From Segatella baroniae DSM 16972 = JCM 13447 (GTDB lineage Bacteria; Bacteroidota; Bacteroidia; Bacteroidales; Bacteroidaceae): DNA of 64,000 nucleotides. Below are positions 8,647 to 17,267 of this stretch, in pieces. How positions within the stretch are numbered: the first letter of the stretch is position 1; each line of letters starts with the position of its first letter. The stretch is from NCBI RefSeq assembly GCF_000426585.1, contig NZ_AUFQ01000007.1, positions 81,042-145,041 on the forward strand. Reading direction: 5' to 3'. The notes beneath the pieces were generated by a model. The model was not told the DNA's origin, did not search any database, and saw only the letters and a program-made list of their open reading frames with translations. The translations under genes and the position numbers were made by a program.

Positions 8647-10278
8647 ATGAAAAAGAATAAGATATTGACTTTTGTTCTGTGCCTCGGCATGATGGCAAGT
8701 TTCAGCGCTTGTGAATCTCTTGACCAGGCACCGCAAGATTATTTTGGCAGCGGCAACTTCTGGAAAGACCAGTCCCAGGCTTCGGGCTATATGGTTGGCC
8801 TGCATGCTTACCTGCGCGGTACCTACAGCAGTTGGTTTGTCATGGGCGAACTTCGCAATGGATTGCTGGGTGATGGTGACGACGGCATGGGCACATCCGT
8901 GATGGGTGAGTCGCTTGACAACCAGAATATCATCAAGCAAGACCTGACTGCCGACAAGGCCGGCATGGACAACTGGAACGGCCTTTACTCGGAAATCGTG
9001 CGCGTGAACCTCGCGATTCAGGAGATAAGCAAAACCTCGGTACTGACCGAAGCGCAGAAGAATCTCTATTTGGGACAAGCCTATGGCATACGTGCTTACT
9101 ATTACTATCTGCTTTATACCACTTGGGGCGGTGTGCCGTTGGTGACCGACGTAGCGATTACTGAAGGTCAGGTGTCGGCCGAAAGACTGAAACGCCCACG
9201 CGCCAAGGCTTCGGAAATCATGAATTTGCTCAAACAGGACATTACCGAATCGGAGAAAGCCTATGGCGCTTACGGTGCAGACGGCTTCAGCAACAAATAT
9301 ACTTGGAGCAAATATGCCACTCTCATGCTCAAGGCCAACATCTATGCGTGGGCTGCTACTGTCACCACGGATGACCAGAAAGCTACGGGCAATGCCGACT
9401 TGCAAACCGCCAAGGCTGCCTTGCAGGAGGTTATCAATAGCAACAAGTTCGCGCTGACGCCCAGCTTCGTACAAACTTTCAGGACTGACGCCAAGAGTAC
9501 AACCAAGGAAATGATTCTGGCCGTGCCCTATAACAAGACCGATAATGCCTACATGCCCTACATCTCGCACTGTGTGGCACAGGAAGCTCTGCTCACCGCA
9601 GCCTATGACAAGGACGGCAAACATGTTGCGCTGGACAACGATTCCTATGGCAACCGCACATTGACGGGCGGACTCGTTCGTTACCAGTATAAGGAAACGC
9701 TCTGGAAAGCTTACGACGCTGACGATACACGCCGCGATGCCACGTTCTTCGTGGTGTGCAACAATCCTGCCGCGCCGAAGACGGGCAGCAATTTCGGCAT
9801 TCTGCTCAAGAAATTCTCGGGAACTTACTATCCCGACGAAGGCACCCATCGCTTCGATTGCGACGGTCCCATCTTCCGTTATGCCGAGGCGCTGCTGCTG
9901 ATGGCAGAGATAGAGAACGACCTGGGTGGCGATCCCACACCTTATTTAAATAAGGTTCGTGAGCGTGCCTACGGCAACACTGCCCACAACTTCGCCAATC
10001 AGGGCAAGTATCAGAACACCCTCAACATCCTCGGTGAGCTGGATAAAGAATTTGTTTTCGAAGGTAAGAGGTGGTTTGCGCTGCAGCGCATGACGGATCA
10101 AGCGGGCAAAGCGCTGGTCTTCAATGCTGATGTAAACTATTTGTTCATCCCCGGTGGAGCCAAGAAGCCTATCTTGTCGGAGGCGGAAGCTTACAAGACG
10201 TTGTGGCCAATCTCAATCAGGACCCACACAAATGACGCTTCCATCCAGCAGAATCCCGGTTACGAGGAGTTCAAGTAA
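8647..10278 (+). CDS. SusD/RagB-family surface lipoprotein, partner of SusC 1
   Basis: Substrate-binding lipoprotein that caps the adjacent SusC barrel. The 543-residue protein starts with a lipoprotein signal peptide (lipobox FSAC near residue 22). The SusD alpha-helical TPR scaffold follows, with the family segments YLGQAYGIRAYYYYLLYTTWGG and FVFEGKRWFALQRM, and it ends in PGYEEFK. The typical LWPI(P)-type segment near the C-terminus reads LWPISIRTHTNDASIQQNPGY. The gene sits 54 nt downstream of susC and is followed by a hairpin terminator at 10320. No glycosidase, protease or regulator lies next to it, so the sequence does not show what the pair imports. Confidence 0.93.
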   Translation: MKKNKILTFVLCLGMMASFSACESLDQAPQDYFGSGNFWKDQSQASGYMVGLHAYLRGTYSSWFVMGELRNGLLGDGDDGMGTSVMGESLDNQNIIKQDLTADKAGMDNWNGLYSEIVRVNLAIQEISKTSVLTEAQKNLYLGQAYGIRAYYYYLLYTTWGGVPLVTDVAITEGQVSAERLKRPRAKASEIMNLLKQDITESEKAYGAYGADGFSNKYTWSKYATLMLKANIYAWAATVTTDDQKATGNADLQTAKAALQEVINSNKFALTPSFVQTFRTDAKSTTKEMILAVPYNKTDNAYMPYISHCVAQEALLTAAYDKDGKHVALDNDSYGNRTLTGGLVRYQYKETLWKAYDADDTRRDATFFVVCNNPAAPKTGSNFGILLKKFSGTYYPDEGTHRFDCDGPIFRYAEALLLMAEIENDLGGDPTPYLNKVRERAYGNTAHNFANQGKYQNTLNILGELDKEFVFEGKRWFALQRMTDQAGKALVFNADVNYLFIPGGAKKPILSEAEAYKTLWPISIRTHTNDASIQQNPGYEEFK

Positions 10279-10319
10279 ACTGATTTGTTCACAAAAAGGG
10301 CACCTCAAAAGCCCGCATG

Positions 10320-10350
10320 TAGGGACGCACAAGCCGTGCGTCCCTATTTG
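10320..10350 (+). terminator. Terminator-like hairpin after susD 1
   Basis: An 11-bp perfect stem (TAGGGACGCAC at 10320-10330 with GTGCGTCCCTA at 10336-10346) has a 5-nt loop and is followed by TTTGCTTT. It fits the end of the susC/susD transcript. Confidence 0.65.
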
Positions 10351-10447
10351 CTTTATGGCGATTTCTGCACGTTCTGCCCCCCTTTGCCCATCTTGTCATT
10401 TGCAAAATGTGAAGTGTGGAATGTGAAATGGCATTCCGATGAAATAT

Positions 10448-10585
10448 CAAAGCAGCCCTTTCGTGACGCGAAAGGGCTGCTTTTGCGTTGTAAAAAGGCC
10501 GCTTTGACGTTGCGAAAGGGCTGCTTTGGCAGACCGACGGGCGGGGATTGCGCCGCAAAAGGGCTTTCAGCGCGGCGCGAAACGG
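10448..10585. repeat. 22-nt-period intergenic array A
   Basis: Degenerate units begin at about 10449 (AAAGCAGCCCTTT), 10471 (AAAGGGCTGCTTTT), 10493 (AAAAGGCCGCTTT), 10515 (AAAGGGCTGCTTT), 10557 (AAAAGGGCTTT) and 10579 (GAAACGG). The steps are 22, 22, 22, 42 (about two periods) and 22 nt. The first two units are inverse copies of each other and form a 15-bp stem (10449-10463 with 10469-10483). The array fills the gap between susD 1 and the convergent M20 deacetylase gene. It shares its unit with arrays near 22.25, 38.27 and 49.07 kb. Confidence 0.75.
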
Positions 10586-11653
10586 TCAGGACAGCAGGTC
10601 GACGTAGACGTTGAGGGCGCGGCGAAGCTCGTCGATCTCGATGTACTCGTCGGCCGAATGCGAGCGTGCCGACGCACCAGGACCCAGCTTGAACGACGGA
10701 AACGGCATGAGGGCCTGGTCGCTGAGCGTCGGACTGCCGAAGGGCGTCATGCCCATGGCCACGCACTTGCGGACGAGCGGGTGGGCGGGGTCGATGCGCG
10801 ACGAGCGCAGCCTGAGCGAGTGGGCCTTGATTTCGGAACGGCAGTGGGCTTGGATGAAGCTGAGCAGCTCCTCGTTGGTGTACAGTTCGTTGGGACGCAC
10901 GTCGATGAGGGCCGTCAGCCGGTCGGGCACCACATTGTGCTGTGTGCCCGCGTTGACCACCGTGACGGTCATCCGGGTGTCCCCCAGCAGCGGACTGACG
11001 CGTTCGAAGCGGTGGTCGCGCAGCCAAATCAAGTCGTCGAGCGCCTCATAGATGGCATTGACGCCCTCTTTCCGGGCCGCATGGCCGCTCTTTCCCCGGG
11101 CGATGAGGTCGAGCACCATCAGTCCTTTCTCGGCAATGGCCGGCTGCATGGAGGTCGGTTCGCCCACGAGCGCCACGTCGATGTGGGGCAGCAGGGGCAG
11201 CGCCAGGCCGATGCCGTCGGCCCCCGAAGTCTCCTCTTCGGCCGAAGCCAGGTAGACGAGGTTGTAGTGACGCCGTCGGGCGGCCGCTTCGTCGGTGCAA
11301 AGGAGACGGAACGCCAGCAGCAGCGTCACGAGACCGCCGCCGCAGTCGTTGCTCCCCAGCCCGTAGAGGCGGCCTCCGGCGACGGCAGGAGCAAAGGGGT
11401 CGCGCGTCCACGAGGCCACGGGCTTCACCGTGTCGAGATGGGCGTTGAGCAAGAGCGTGGGGCGTCGGCTGTCGAAGAATGGGTCGACGGCCCACACGTT
11501 GTTGCCCGCACGGCGGCAGTCGAAGCCCGACGAGCCGACGACGGAGGCCCAGAAGTCGGCCGCTTCTCGCTCTTCGCCGCTGACGGAAGGGATCGAAATG
11601 AGACGCGAAAGAAGCCGAACAGCTTCTTCCAGATGGCTTTCGGAAGGTTTCAT
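10586..11653 (-). CDS. M20-family metallodeacetylase, ArgE/DapE type (probable N-acetylornithine or N-acetylcitrulline deacetylase)
   Basis: Zinc-dependent amidohydrolase, 355 residues, cytoplasmic. All M20 metal and catalytic positions are visible: H72 and D74 (NAHLDTV), D103 (GLGSNDCGGG), the E139-E140 pair (SAEEET), E165 (VGEPT) and a C-terminal His in ARSHSADEY. The dimerisation domain begins near KSGHAARKEG. In Bacteroidota, close relatives remove the acetyl group from N-acetylcitrulline or N-acetylornithine in arginine synthesis. DapE-like or peptidase activity cannot be excluded from sequence, and no arginine genes are adjacent. It stands alone on the minus strand between two plus-strand units. 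Confidence 0.85.
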   Translation of the reverse strand: MKPSESHLEEAVRLLSRLISIPSVSGEEREAADFWASVVGSSGFDCRRAGNNVWAVDPFFDSRRPTLLLNAHLDTVKPVASWTRDPFAPAVAGGRLYGLGSNDCGGGLVTLLLAFRLLCTDEAAARRRHYNLVYLASAEEETSGADGIGLALPLLPHIDVALVGEPTSMQPAIAEKGLMVLDLIARGKSGHAARKEGVNAIYEALDDLIWLRDHRFERVSPLLGDTRMTVTVVNAGTQHNVVPDRLTALIDVRPNELYTNEELLSFIQAHCRSEIKAHSLRLRSSRIDPAHPLVRKCVAMGMTPFGSPTLSDQALMPFPSFKLGPGASARSHSADEYIEIDELRRALNVYVDLLS

Positions 11654-11969
11654 AGCGCAAAAATAAGCTTTTTAAATGATTTTCACGCAAGATAATTGCA
11701 TTTTCCCAGATATTTGCTATCTTTGCAATTGGGTCAGCAGGGCGCAACAAACATTTTCAAAGCCCCATCAGCCTGACAACAGTAGACCATGATCCACCCA
11801 CGCATGTCTTGGCGGCACCGTCGGTAGTTTGGATGTTTCATCTTCTTGGAGCCAAGTTCCTTCTCGTCAGCTCTTTCACATTACTTTTAATAAAAACAAA
11901 TAAATCCAAAGAGATTTTTCGTTTCTTGAAGAAATAATTACCTTTGCGCATTCACTAACAGGTTTACGT
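11654..11969. other. Intergenic region between divergent M20 deacetylase and fadD genes (316 nt)
   Basis: Two plus-strand promoter-like elements are present: TTGC/TATCTTTG at 11696-11725, and the better-placed fadD promoter at 11917-11946. The roughly 200 nt between them hold no ORF that resembles a known protein. A short leader or regulatory RNA from the first element is possible but unsupported. Confidence 0.55.
11917..11946 (+). promoter_or_regulatory. Promoter for fadD-prfB
   Basis: TANNTTTG match TACCTTTG at 11939-11946 with a TTTC -33 at 11917-11920 (18-nt spacer), 24 nt before the ATG at 11970. Confidence 0.55.
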
Positions 11970-13778
11970 ATGCAAACACGATGTCATCTATCAGTGCTAA
12001 TCCACGAACAGTCAAAAAAGTACGGAGACAAACCGGCCCTGACTTTTCGCAGCTTTGGTAGCCTGAAATGGAAGACCGTTTCCTGGAAACAGTTCTCCCT
12101 GCGGGTGAAGCAGGTGAGCAACGCGCTCCTCAATCTGGGCCTGAAGCCCCAGGAGAAGATAGCCGTCTTCTCGCAGAACTGCATCCATTATCTCTATACC
12201 GATTTCGGAGCCTACGGCGACAGGGTCGTCTCGATACCCATCTATGCCACCAGCAGCGAGCAGCAAATCCAATATGTAGTGAACGACGCGCACGTCCGTT
12301 TCCTCTTCGTAGGTGAGCAGGAACAGTACGACAAGGCCCACCGCATCTTCGCCCTGTGCCCCTCTTTGGAGCGCATCATCATCTTCGACGACAGCGTCAG
12401 AATCAGTACGCACGACCCGGCGGCCCTCTATTTCGAGGACTTCATCAAGCTGGGCGAGGGCCTTCCTCGGCAGTCGGAGGTGGAGAACCTGTGGAAACAG
12501 GCCTGCGAAGACGACATCTGCAACATCCTCTACACCAGCGGCACCACGGGCGAGAGCAAGGGTGTCATCCTGAACTACCGCCAGTATCACGCCGCGATGG
12601 AGGCCAACGACAAGTGTGTGCCTGTGGGCGAAAAGGACCGGGTCATCAACTTCCTGCCGTTCGCCCACGTGTTCGAGCGCGGCTGGGCCTATCTGGCCCT
12701 GACCGAGGGCGCGCGGCTCATCATCAACACCTATCCGAAGGAGATTCAGGACAGCATGCGCGAGACCCATCCCACGTGCATGTCGAGCGTGCCCCGCTTC
12801 TGGGAGAAGGTCTACGTGGCCGTGAAGCAGCGCATGGAAAGCGCCAACGCCGTGGAACGCGCGCTTTTCAACCACGCGCTGGCCGTCGGCCGCAAGCGCA
12901 ACATCGAATACTTGAGCCGCGGCAGACGCGTTCCGCTGGCCGTGGAATTGGAATATAAAGTGCTGAACCGCTCGATATTGAGCCTCGTCAGGAAGCAGAT
13001 TGGACTGGAAGAGCCCAACATCTTCCCCACGGCCGGGGCCTACGTGTCGCCCGAAGTGGAGGAGTTTGTCCACTCCATCGGTATCGACATGATCGTGGGC
13101 TACGGCCTCACGGAGAGTCTGGCCACCGTCTCGTGCGACCATCGGGGCAAACCTTTCACCGTAGGTTCGGTCGGACGGCCCATCGAAGGCATAGAGATCA
13201 AGATCGGCGAGAACGACGAAGTGCTGCTGAAAGGTCCGACCATCACGCCCGGCTACTACATGCGCGACGCCATCAATGCCGAAGCCTTCGACAAGGACGG
13301 CTTCTTCCATACCGGCGACGCGGGCTATCTGGAGAGCGGAGAGCTATTCCTGAAAGAGCGCATCAAGGACCTTTTCAAGACCTCGAACGGCAAGTATGTG
13401 GCCCCGCAGCAGGTCGAAGCCCTGCTGCTGGTGGACAAATACATCGACCAGTGCGCCGTCATCGCCGACCAGCGCAAGTTCGTGTCGGCCCTGGTGGTGC
13501 CCGAGTTCAGGACGATGGAGCAATGGGCGGCCGACCACGGCATAAGGTTCGGCTCGCGCGAGGAGCTCTGTGCCGACAAGCTCGTGCACGGAATGCTCAT
13601 GGAACGCATCCAGACCTTGCAGCAGGGGCTGGCCCCCTACGAGCAGATCAAGCGCATCACGGTGCTGCCCCATCACTTCTCCATGGAGAAAGGGGAGCTC
13701 ACCAACACGCTGAAGTTGAAGCGTCCGGTAATCAATAAAATATATAAGTCGCTCATCGACAAGATGTACGAGGAGTAA
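11970..13778 (+). CDS. fadD: Long-chain fatty acid--CoA ligase (AMP-forming)
   Basis: 602-residue adenylate-forming enzyme that activates fatty acids to acyl-CoA via an acyl-AMP intermediate. The P-loop motif LYTSGTTGESKGV lies near residues 187-199. The later motifs GYGLTES, HTGDAGYL (adenosine-binding Asp) and KERIKDLFKTSNGKYVAPQ (hinge and C-terminal domain) are intact. Length and the FLPFAHVFERGW segment fit the long-chain group rather than acetyl-CoA synthetase. There is no signal peptide, so it is probably cytoplasmic or peripherally membrane-bound. prfB starts 8 nt after the stop, so the two are very likely co-transcribed, although their functions are unrelated. Confidence 0.93.
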   Translation: MQTRCHLSVLIHEQSKKYGDKPALTFRSFGSLKWKTVSWKQFSLRVKQVSNALLNLGLKPQEKIAVFSQNCIHYLYTDFGAYGDRVVSIPIYATSSEQQIQYVVNDAHVRFLFVGEQEQYDKAHRIFALCPSLERIIIFDDSVRISTHDPAALYFEDFIKLGEGLPRQSEVENLWKQACEDDICNILYTSGTTGESKGVILNYRQYHAAMEANDKCVPVGEKDRVINFLPFAHVFERGWAYLALTEGARLIINTYPKEIQDSMRETHPTCMSSVPRFWEKVYVAVKQRMESANAVERALFNHALAVGRKRNIEYLSRGRRVPLAVELEYKVLNRSILSLVRKQIGLEEPNIFPTAGAYVSPEVEEFVHSIGIDMIVGYGLTESLATVSCDHRGKPFTVGSVGRPIEGIEIKIGENDEVLLKGPTITPGYYMRDAINAEAFDKDGFFHTGDAGYLESGELFLKERIKDLFKTSNGKYVAPQQVEALLLVDKYIDQCAVIADQRKFVSALVVPEFRTMEQWAADHGIRFGSREELCADKLVHGMLMERIQTLQQGLAPYEQIKRITVLPHHFSMEKGELTNTLKLKRPVINKIYKSLIDKMYEE

Positions 13779-13786
13779 TTGAACGT

Positions 13787-14905
13787 ATGATAACGGCAGA
13801 ACAGTTGAAGGATGTGGTGGAACGTGCCGACGCACTGCACCGCTATCTGGACATAGACAGGAAACAAGTGGAGTTCGAGGAGGAGCAGTTGCGCACGCAG
13901 GCACCCGACTTCTGGGAAGACCCGGAGCGGGCCCAGGCGCAGATGAAACTCGTGAAAGGCATAGAGCAATGGCTCGTCGACTACAGAAACGTGAAGCAGC
14001 TGGCCGAGGAATTGAGGCTGGCCTTCGACTTCTACAAGGACGATATGGTCACCGAGGCCGAAGTGGACCGCGACTACGCCAAGGCCATCGAGGCCATCGA
14101 AGCCCTGGAATTGCGCAACATGCTGCGCCAGAAGGAAGACCCGATGGAGTGTGTGCTGAAGATCAATTCCGGCGCGGGAGGCACCGAGAGCCAGGATTGG
14201 GCGGCCATGCTCATGCGCATGTACATGCGGTGGGCCGAGGCGCACGGCTACAAGACGTCCGTCATCAACCTGCAAGAGGGCGATGAGGCCGGAATCAAGA
14301 GCGTGACGATGGAAATCACCGGCGGCGAATACGCCTACGGATTCCTCAAAAGCGAGAACGGCGTCCACCGCTTGGTGCGTGTCAGCCCCTTCAACGCCCA
14401 GGGCAAGCGCATGACAAGCTTCGCTTCGGTCTTCGTCTCGCCGCTCGTCGACGACACGATAGAGGTGTTTGTCGACCCCGCCCGCCTGTCATGGGACACC
14501 TTCCGGTCGGGTGGCGCCGGCGGACAGAACGTCAACAAGGTGGAGTCGGGCGTCAGGTTGCGCTATTGGTACCAAGACCCGGACACGGGAGAGGAAGAGG
14601 AAATCCTCATCGAAAACACCGAAACGCGCGACCAACCCAAGAACAGGGCGAAGGCCTTGCTGCTCCTGAAGAGCCAACTCTACGACCGGGCGATGAAGAA
14701 ACGCCTGGAGGCGCAGGCCAAGATAGAGGCCGGCAAGAAGAAGATAGAGTGGGGCAGCCAGATTCGGAGCTACGTCTTCGACGACCGACGCGTGAAGGAC
14801 CATCGCACCAACTACCAGACTGCCGACGTGGACGGCGTGATGGACGGTAAGATCGACGACTTCATCAAGGCCTACCTCATGGAGTTTCCCGTGCAGGAAG
14901 ACTGA
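13787..14905 (+). CDS. prfB: Peptide chain release factor 2, without the programmed frameshift site
   Basis: Release factor that reads UGA and UAA and triggers peptide release. The 372-residue protein has the RF2 tripeptide SPF (near 200-202; RF1 would have PxT) and the catalytic GGQ motif (GGAGGQNVNKVESG, near 246). Most bacterial prfB genes need a +1 frameshift at an early UGA located at the LRGYL-D site. Here the equivalent LHRYLDID is encoded as CTG GAC (13847-13852) in one continuous frame with no UGA, so the autoregulatory shift is absent. The start ATG lies 8 nt after the fadD stop. No clear terminator follows. Confidence 0.96.
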   Translation: MITAEQLKDVVERADALHRYLDIDRKQVEFEEEQLRTQAPDFWEDPERAQAQMKLVKGIEQWLVDYRNVKQLAEELRLAFDFYKDDMVTEAEVDRDYAKAIEAIEALELRNMLRQKEDPMECVLKINSGAGGTESQDWAAMLMRMYMRWAEAHGYKTSVINLQEGDEAGIKSVTMEITGGEYAYGFLKSENGVHRLVRVSPFNAQGKRMTSFASVFVSPLVDDTIEVFVDPARLSWDTFRSGGAGGQNVNKVESGVRLRYWYQDPDTGEEEEILIENTETRDQPKNRAKALLLLKSQLYDRAMKKRLEAQAKIEAGKKKIEWGSQIRSYVFDDRRVKDHRTNYQTADVDGVMDGKIDDFIKAYLMEFPVQED

Positions 14906-15152
14906 GGCGGCAAGGCCACACCGTGAAAAGAACTCCCATGGAGCCACTCGTGACAGGATGAAAAGCCGCGCGATGCGACAAGAAAGCATGTCTGTAAATC
15001 AAAGTAGAGTCATATTTTTATCGACAATAACGTATCTATAACATTTAAATTAACTTGAGTTTTAGTAATTAATCGAAGAATTAACCTAAGTGTCTACGCC
15101 TTTGCGACACTCCTCGGCCTTTGTGGCGAGGCAAAAGGAAGGCAGATGTACT

Positions 15153-15290
15153 ATGAGTGAAAAAAGTAAAATGGCCCGCGTGAAGCGCGAGGCAAAACAG
15201 GAAGAACAGGCCAGAAAGGTTGTCAATGGCATATTCGGCACCTTGATTATCTTGGCGATTTTGTTTATGCTATATTCTATCTTGACGTAA
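15153..15290 (+). CDS. Small single-pass membrane protein, unknown function
   Basis: A 45-residue product beginning MSEKSKMARVKREAKQEEQ. It has a strongly charged N-terminal half followed by one hydrophobic helix (about 26-43) ending in ILT. An in-frame ATG exists at 15090, but the added residues are low-quality, and the ATG at 15153 has a purine-rich stretch (AAAAGGAAGG) upstream, so I chose the shorter form. The stop TAA shares its last A with the ATG of the next gene (CYTH protein), so the pair is almost certainly translationally coupled. I do not recognise the family. The topology suggests a small membrane-associated accessory protein. Confidence 0.65.
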   Translation: MSEKSKMARVKREAKQEEQARKVVNGIFGTLIILAILFMLYSILT

Positions 15291-15805
15291 TGAGTGGGTT
15301 AGAAATAGAACGCAAGTTTTTGGTGAAGAAAGGCGATACGTTTAAGCGTGTCGCCTTTTCTGATAGTCACATCCGCCAGGGCTACATTCCGGCCGACGGC
15401 GCGACGGTGAGAGTGAGGACGCGGGACGACAGCGCGTGGCTCACCATCAAGTCGCATGCCGGCGACGACGGCCTGACGCGCTATGAATTTGAGAAGGAGA
15501 TAACGCCGGAGGAGGCCGCCGAACTTCTGAAACTGTGCAAGGGAGGTGTCATCGACAAGCGTCGCTACCTGGTTTCGTGCGGCGACCACGTCTTCGAAGT
15601 GGACGAGTTTTTCGGCGACAACAGTGGTCTTGTCATGGCCGAGGTGGAGCTTCGTGACGCGGACGAGCCCTTTGAGAAGCCCGATTTCATAGGAAGGGAG
15701 GTGACGGGAGACCGCCGCTTCTACAACTCCAACCTGCTCACGCATCCCTACAGGCTCTGGTGTGACGATTTGGAAGTGGACGATGGCCTGGAAAACGAGA
15801 AGTAA
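15290..15805 (+). CDS. CYTH-domain protein (triphosphate tunnel enzyme family)
   Basis: 171 residues. The N-terminal signature EIERKFLV and the alternating charged strands (VRVRTRD, WLTIKSHAG, RYEFEKEI, KRRYLV, FEVDEFFG, MAEVEL) are those of the CYTH fold, an eight-stranded tunnel whose acidic and basic residues bind metal and triphosphate. Bacterial members act as inorganic triphosphatases or class IV adenylate cyclases. Single-domain proteins of this size are usually triphosphatases, but the substrate cannot be fixed here. It overlaps the preceding small membrane protein gene by 1 nt. Confidence 0.88.
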   Translation: MSGLEIERKFLVKKGDTFKRVAFSDSHIRQGYIPADGATVRVRTRDDSAWLTIKSHAGDDGLTRYEFEKEITPEEAAELLKLCKGGVIDKRRYLVSCGDHVFEVDEFFGDNSGLVMAEVELRDADEPFEKPDFIGREVTGDRRFYNSNLLTHPYRLWCDDLEVDDGLENEK

Positions 15806-15893
15806 CGCCATTGCGGTCTTTTTGCTTTCATACTGTTCCGGGATACAGATTTATTTTATATTTTTGCGTTGCAAAACCAATACAGCGTAGCGT

Positions 15894-17252
15894 ATGTCAC
15901 AAGAACGTGCAAGTTTTGGAAGTAAAGTCGGCATGATATTGGCCACGGCGGGCGGTGCCGTGGGGCTCGGAAATGTCTGGCGTTTCCCCTATATGGCCGG
16001 TCAGAACGGCGGAGCGGCCTTCATCCTCATCTATCTGGGGTGTGTCCTGTTGCTGGGGTTGCCCTGCATGGTCTCCGAATTCATCATCGGCCGCCACGGT
16101 TCCTCCAACACCTATCGTGCATACGCCACGCTTTCGCCGCGCGGAGCATGGAAACTGGTGGGACTGATGGGCGTGATGACGGGCTATCTCATCACCGGCT
16201 ACTATGCGGTGGTGTCCGGCTGGTGCCTGCAGTACGTCTATGCCTCGATAGCGGGTGAGCTGAACGGCAATCCCGACTATGTGCTCCACTACTTCCAGAC
16301 CTTCTCGGCCAACCCCGTCCGCCCTGTCTTTTGGACGGTGGCCATCCTTCTGGTCTCCCATTTCGTAATCATCCATGGAATCAGAGGGGGCATAGAGAAG
16401 GCTTCCAAGCTGCTCATGCCCACCTTGTTCATATTGTTGCTGGTCATCGTCGTGGCGGCATTGCTGTTGCCCGACGCAGGAAAGGGCGTCGAGTTTCTGC
16501 TGAAACCCGACTTCGCGAAGGTCGACAAGAACGTATTCCTGGGCGCCTTGGGCCAGTCTTTCTATTCGTTGAGCATTGCCATGGGCTGCATCTGCACCTA
16601 TGCCTCCTATTACAGCCGCAAGGTGAAGCTGCTCAATTCGGCTGTCCAGATATCTGCCATCGACACGCTTGTGGCCGTCTTGGCCGGTCTGATCATCTTT
16701 CCCGCGGCCTTTTCCGTGGGCGTCAACCCCGACAGCGGCCCCTCCTTGATCTTCATCACCCTGCCCAACGTCTTCAACCTGGCCTTTGCGGGCATGCCGT
16801 TTGTGGGCTGGCTGTTCGCCATCATGTTCTATACGCTCCTTTCCCTGGCTGCCCTCACGTCTCTGATTTCCCTCCATGAGGTGAGCACGGCCTTCTTCTA
16901 CGAGGAACTCCACATCTCCAGGAATCACGGCGCGGCCCTCGTGACGGCCACCACCTGCGTGATTGGCGCGCTCTGCTCGTTCTCTTTGGGGGCGGTGGAT
17001 GTCCTGACAGTCGGTGGAAAAAGCCTTTTCGACTGGTTCGACTTCATCACCGGGCAGATATTCCTGCCCATAGGAGGGCTTCTCACCTGCATCTTCCTGG
17101 GGTGGTTTGTGCCCAGGAAGCTGGTGAAAGACGAGTTTACGAACTGGGGAACCACCAGCCTGCGCTTCTTCGGGTTCTACTTGTTCCTCGTCAGATACTT
17201 CTGCCCGCTGGCCATCCTGGCCATCCTGCTCCACCAGTTCAATGTGATTTAG
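15894..17252 (+). CDS. Sodium-dependent symporter of the neurotransmitter (SNF/LeuT-like) family
   Basis: 452-residue inner-membrane transporter with about 11-12 hydrophobic helices. TM1 carries the family motif GGAVGLGNVWRFPY, including the unwound region that binds sodium and substrate in LeuT. An RGGIEKASKLLMP segment and TM6 motifs (GQSFYSLSIAMG) follow. Bacterial members import amino acids with sodium; the substrate here is unknown. A -7-like element (TATTTTTG, 15859-15866) with a poor -33 lies upstream. The HhH gene begins 15 nt after the stop, suggesting co-transcription. Confidence 0.92.
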   Translation: MSQERASFGSKVGMILATAGGAVGLGNVWRFPYMAGQNGGAAFILIYLGCVLLLGLPCMVSEFIIGRHGSSNTYRAYATLSPRGAWKLVGLMGVMTGYLITGYYAVVSGWCLQYVYASIAGELNGNPDYVLHYFQTFSANPVRPVFWTVAILLVSHFVIIHGIRGGIEKASKLLMPTLFILLLVIVVAALLLPDAGKGVEFLLKPDFAKVDKNVFLGALGQSFYSLSIAMGCICTYASYYSRKVKLLNSAVQISAIDTLVAVLAGLIIFPAAFSVGVNPDSGPSLIFITLPNVFNLAFAGMPFVGWLFAIMFYTLLSLAALTSLISLHEVSTAFFYEELHISRNHGAALVTATTCVIGALCSFSLGAVDVLTVGGKSLFDWFDFITGQIFLPIGGLLTCIFLGWFVPRKLVKDEFTNWGTTSLRFFGFYLFLVRYFCPLAILAILLHQFNVI

Positions 17253-17267
17253 CGGAAAACAGGGCCT

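Larger units (their letters stand above)
10279..10585. other. Intergenic region susD 1 / M20 deacetylase (307 nt, convergent)
   Basis: Contains the susD terminator hairpin and repeat array A. ORFs that cross it are low-complexity products of the repeat, and no gene was recognised. Confidence 0.75.

Noticed and set aside
11654..11969. Short minus-strand reading frame of about 34 codons near 11750-11850 (Arg/Cys-rich)
   Set aside because: No start context, no recognisable family, and it overlaps the promoter region. Not reported as a gene.
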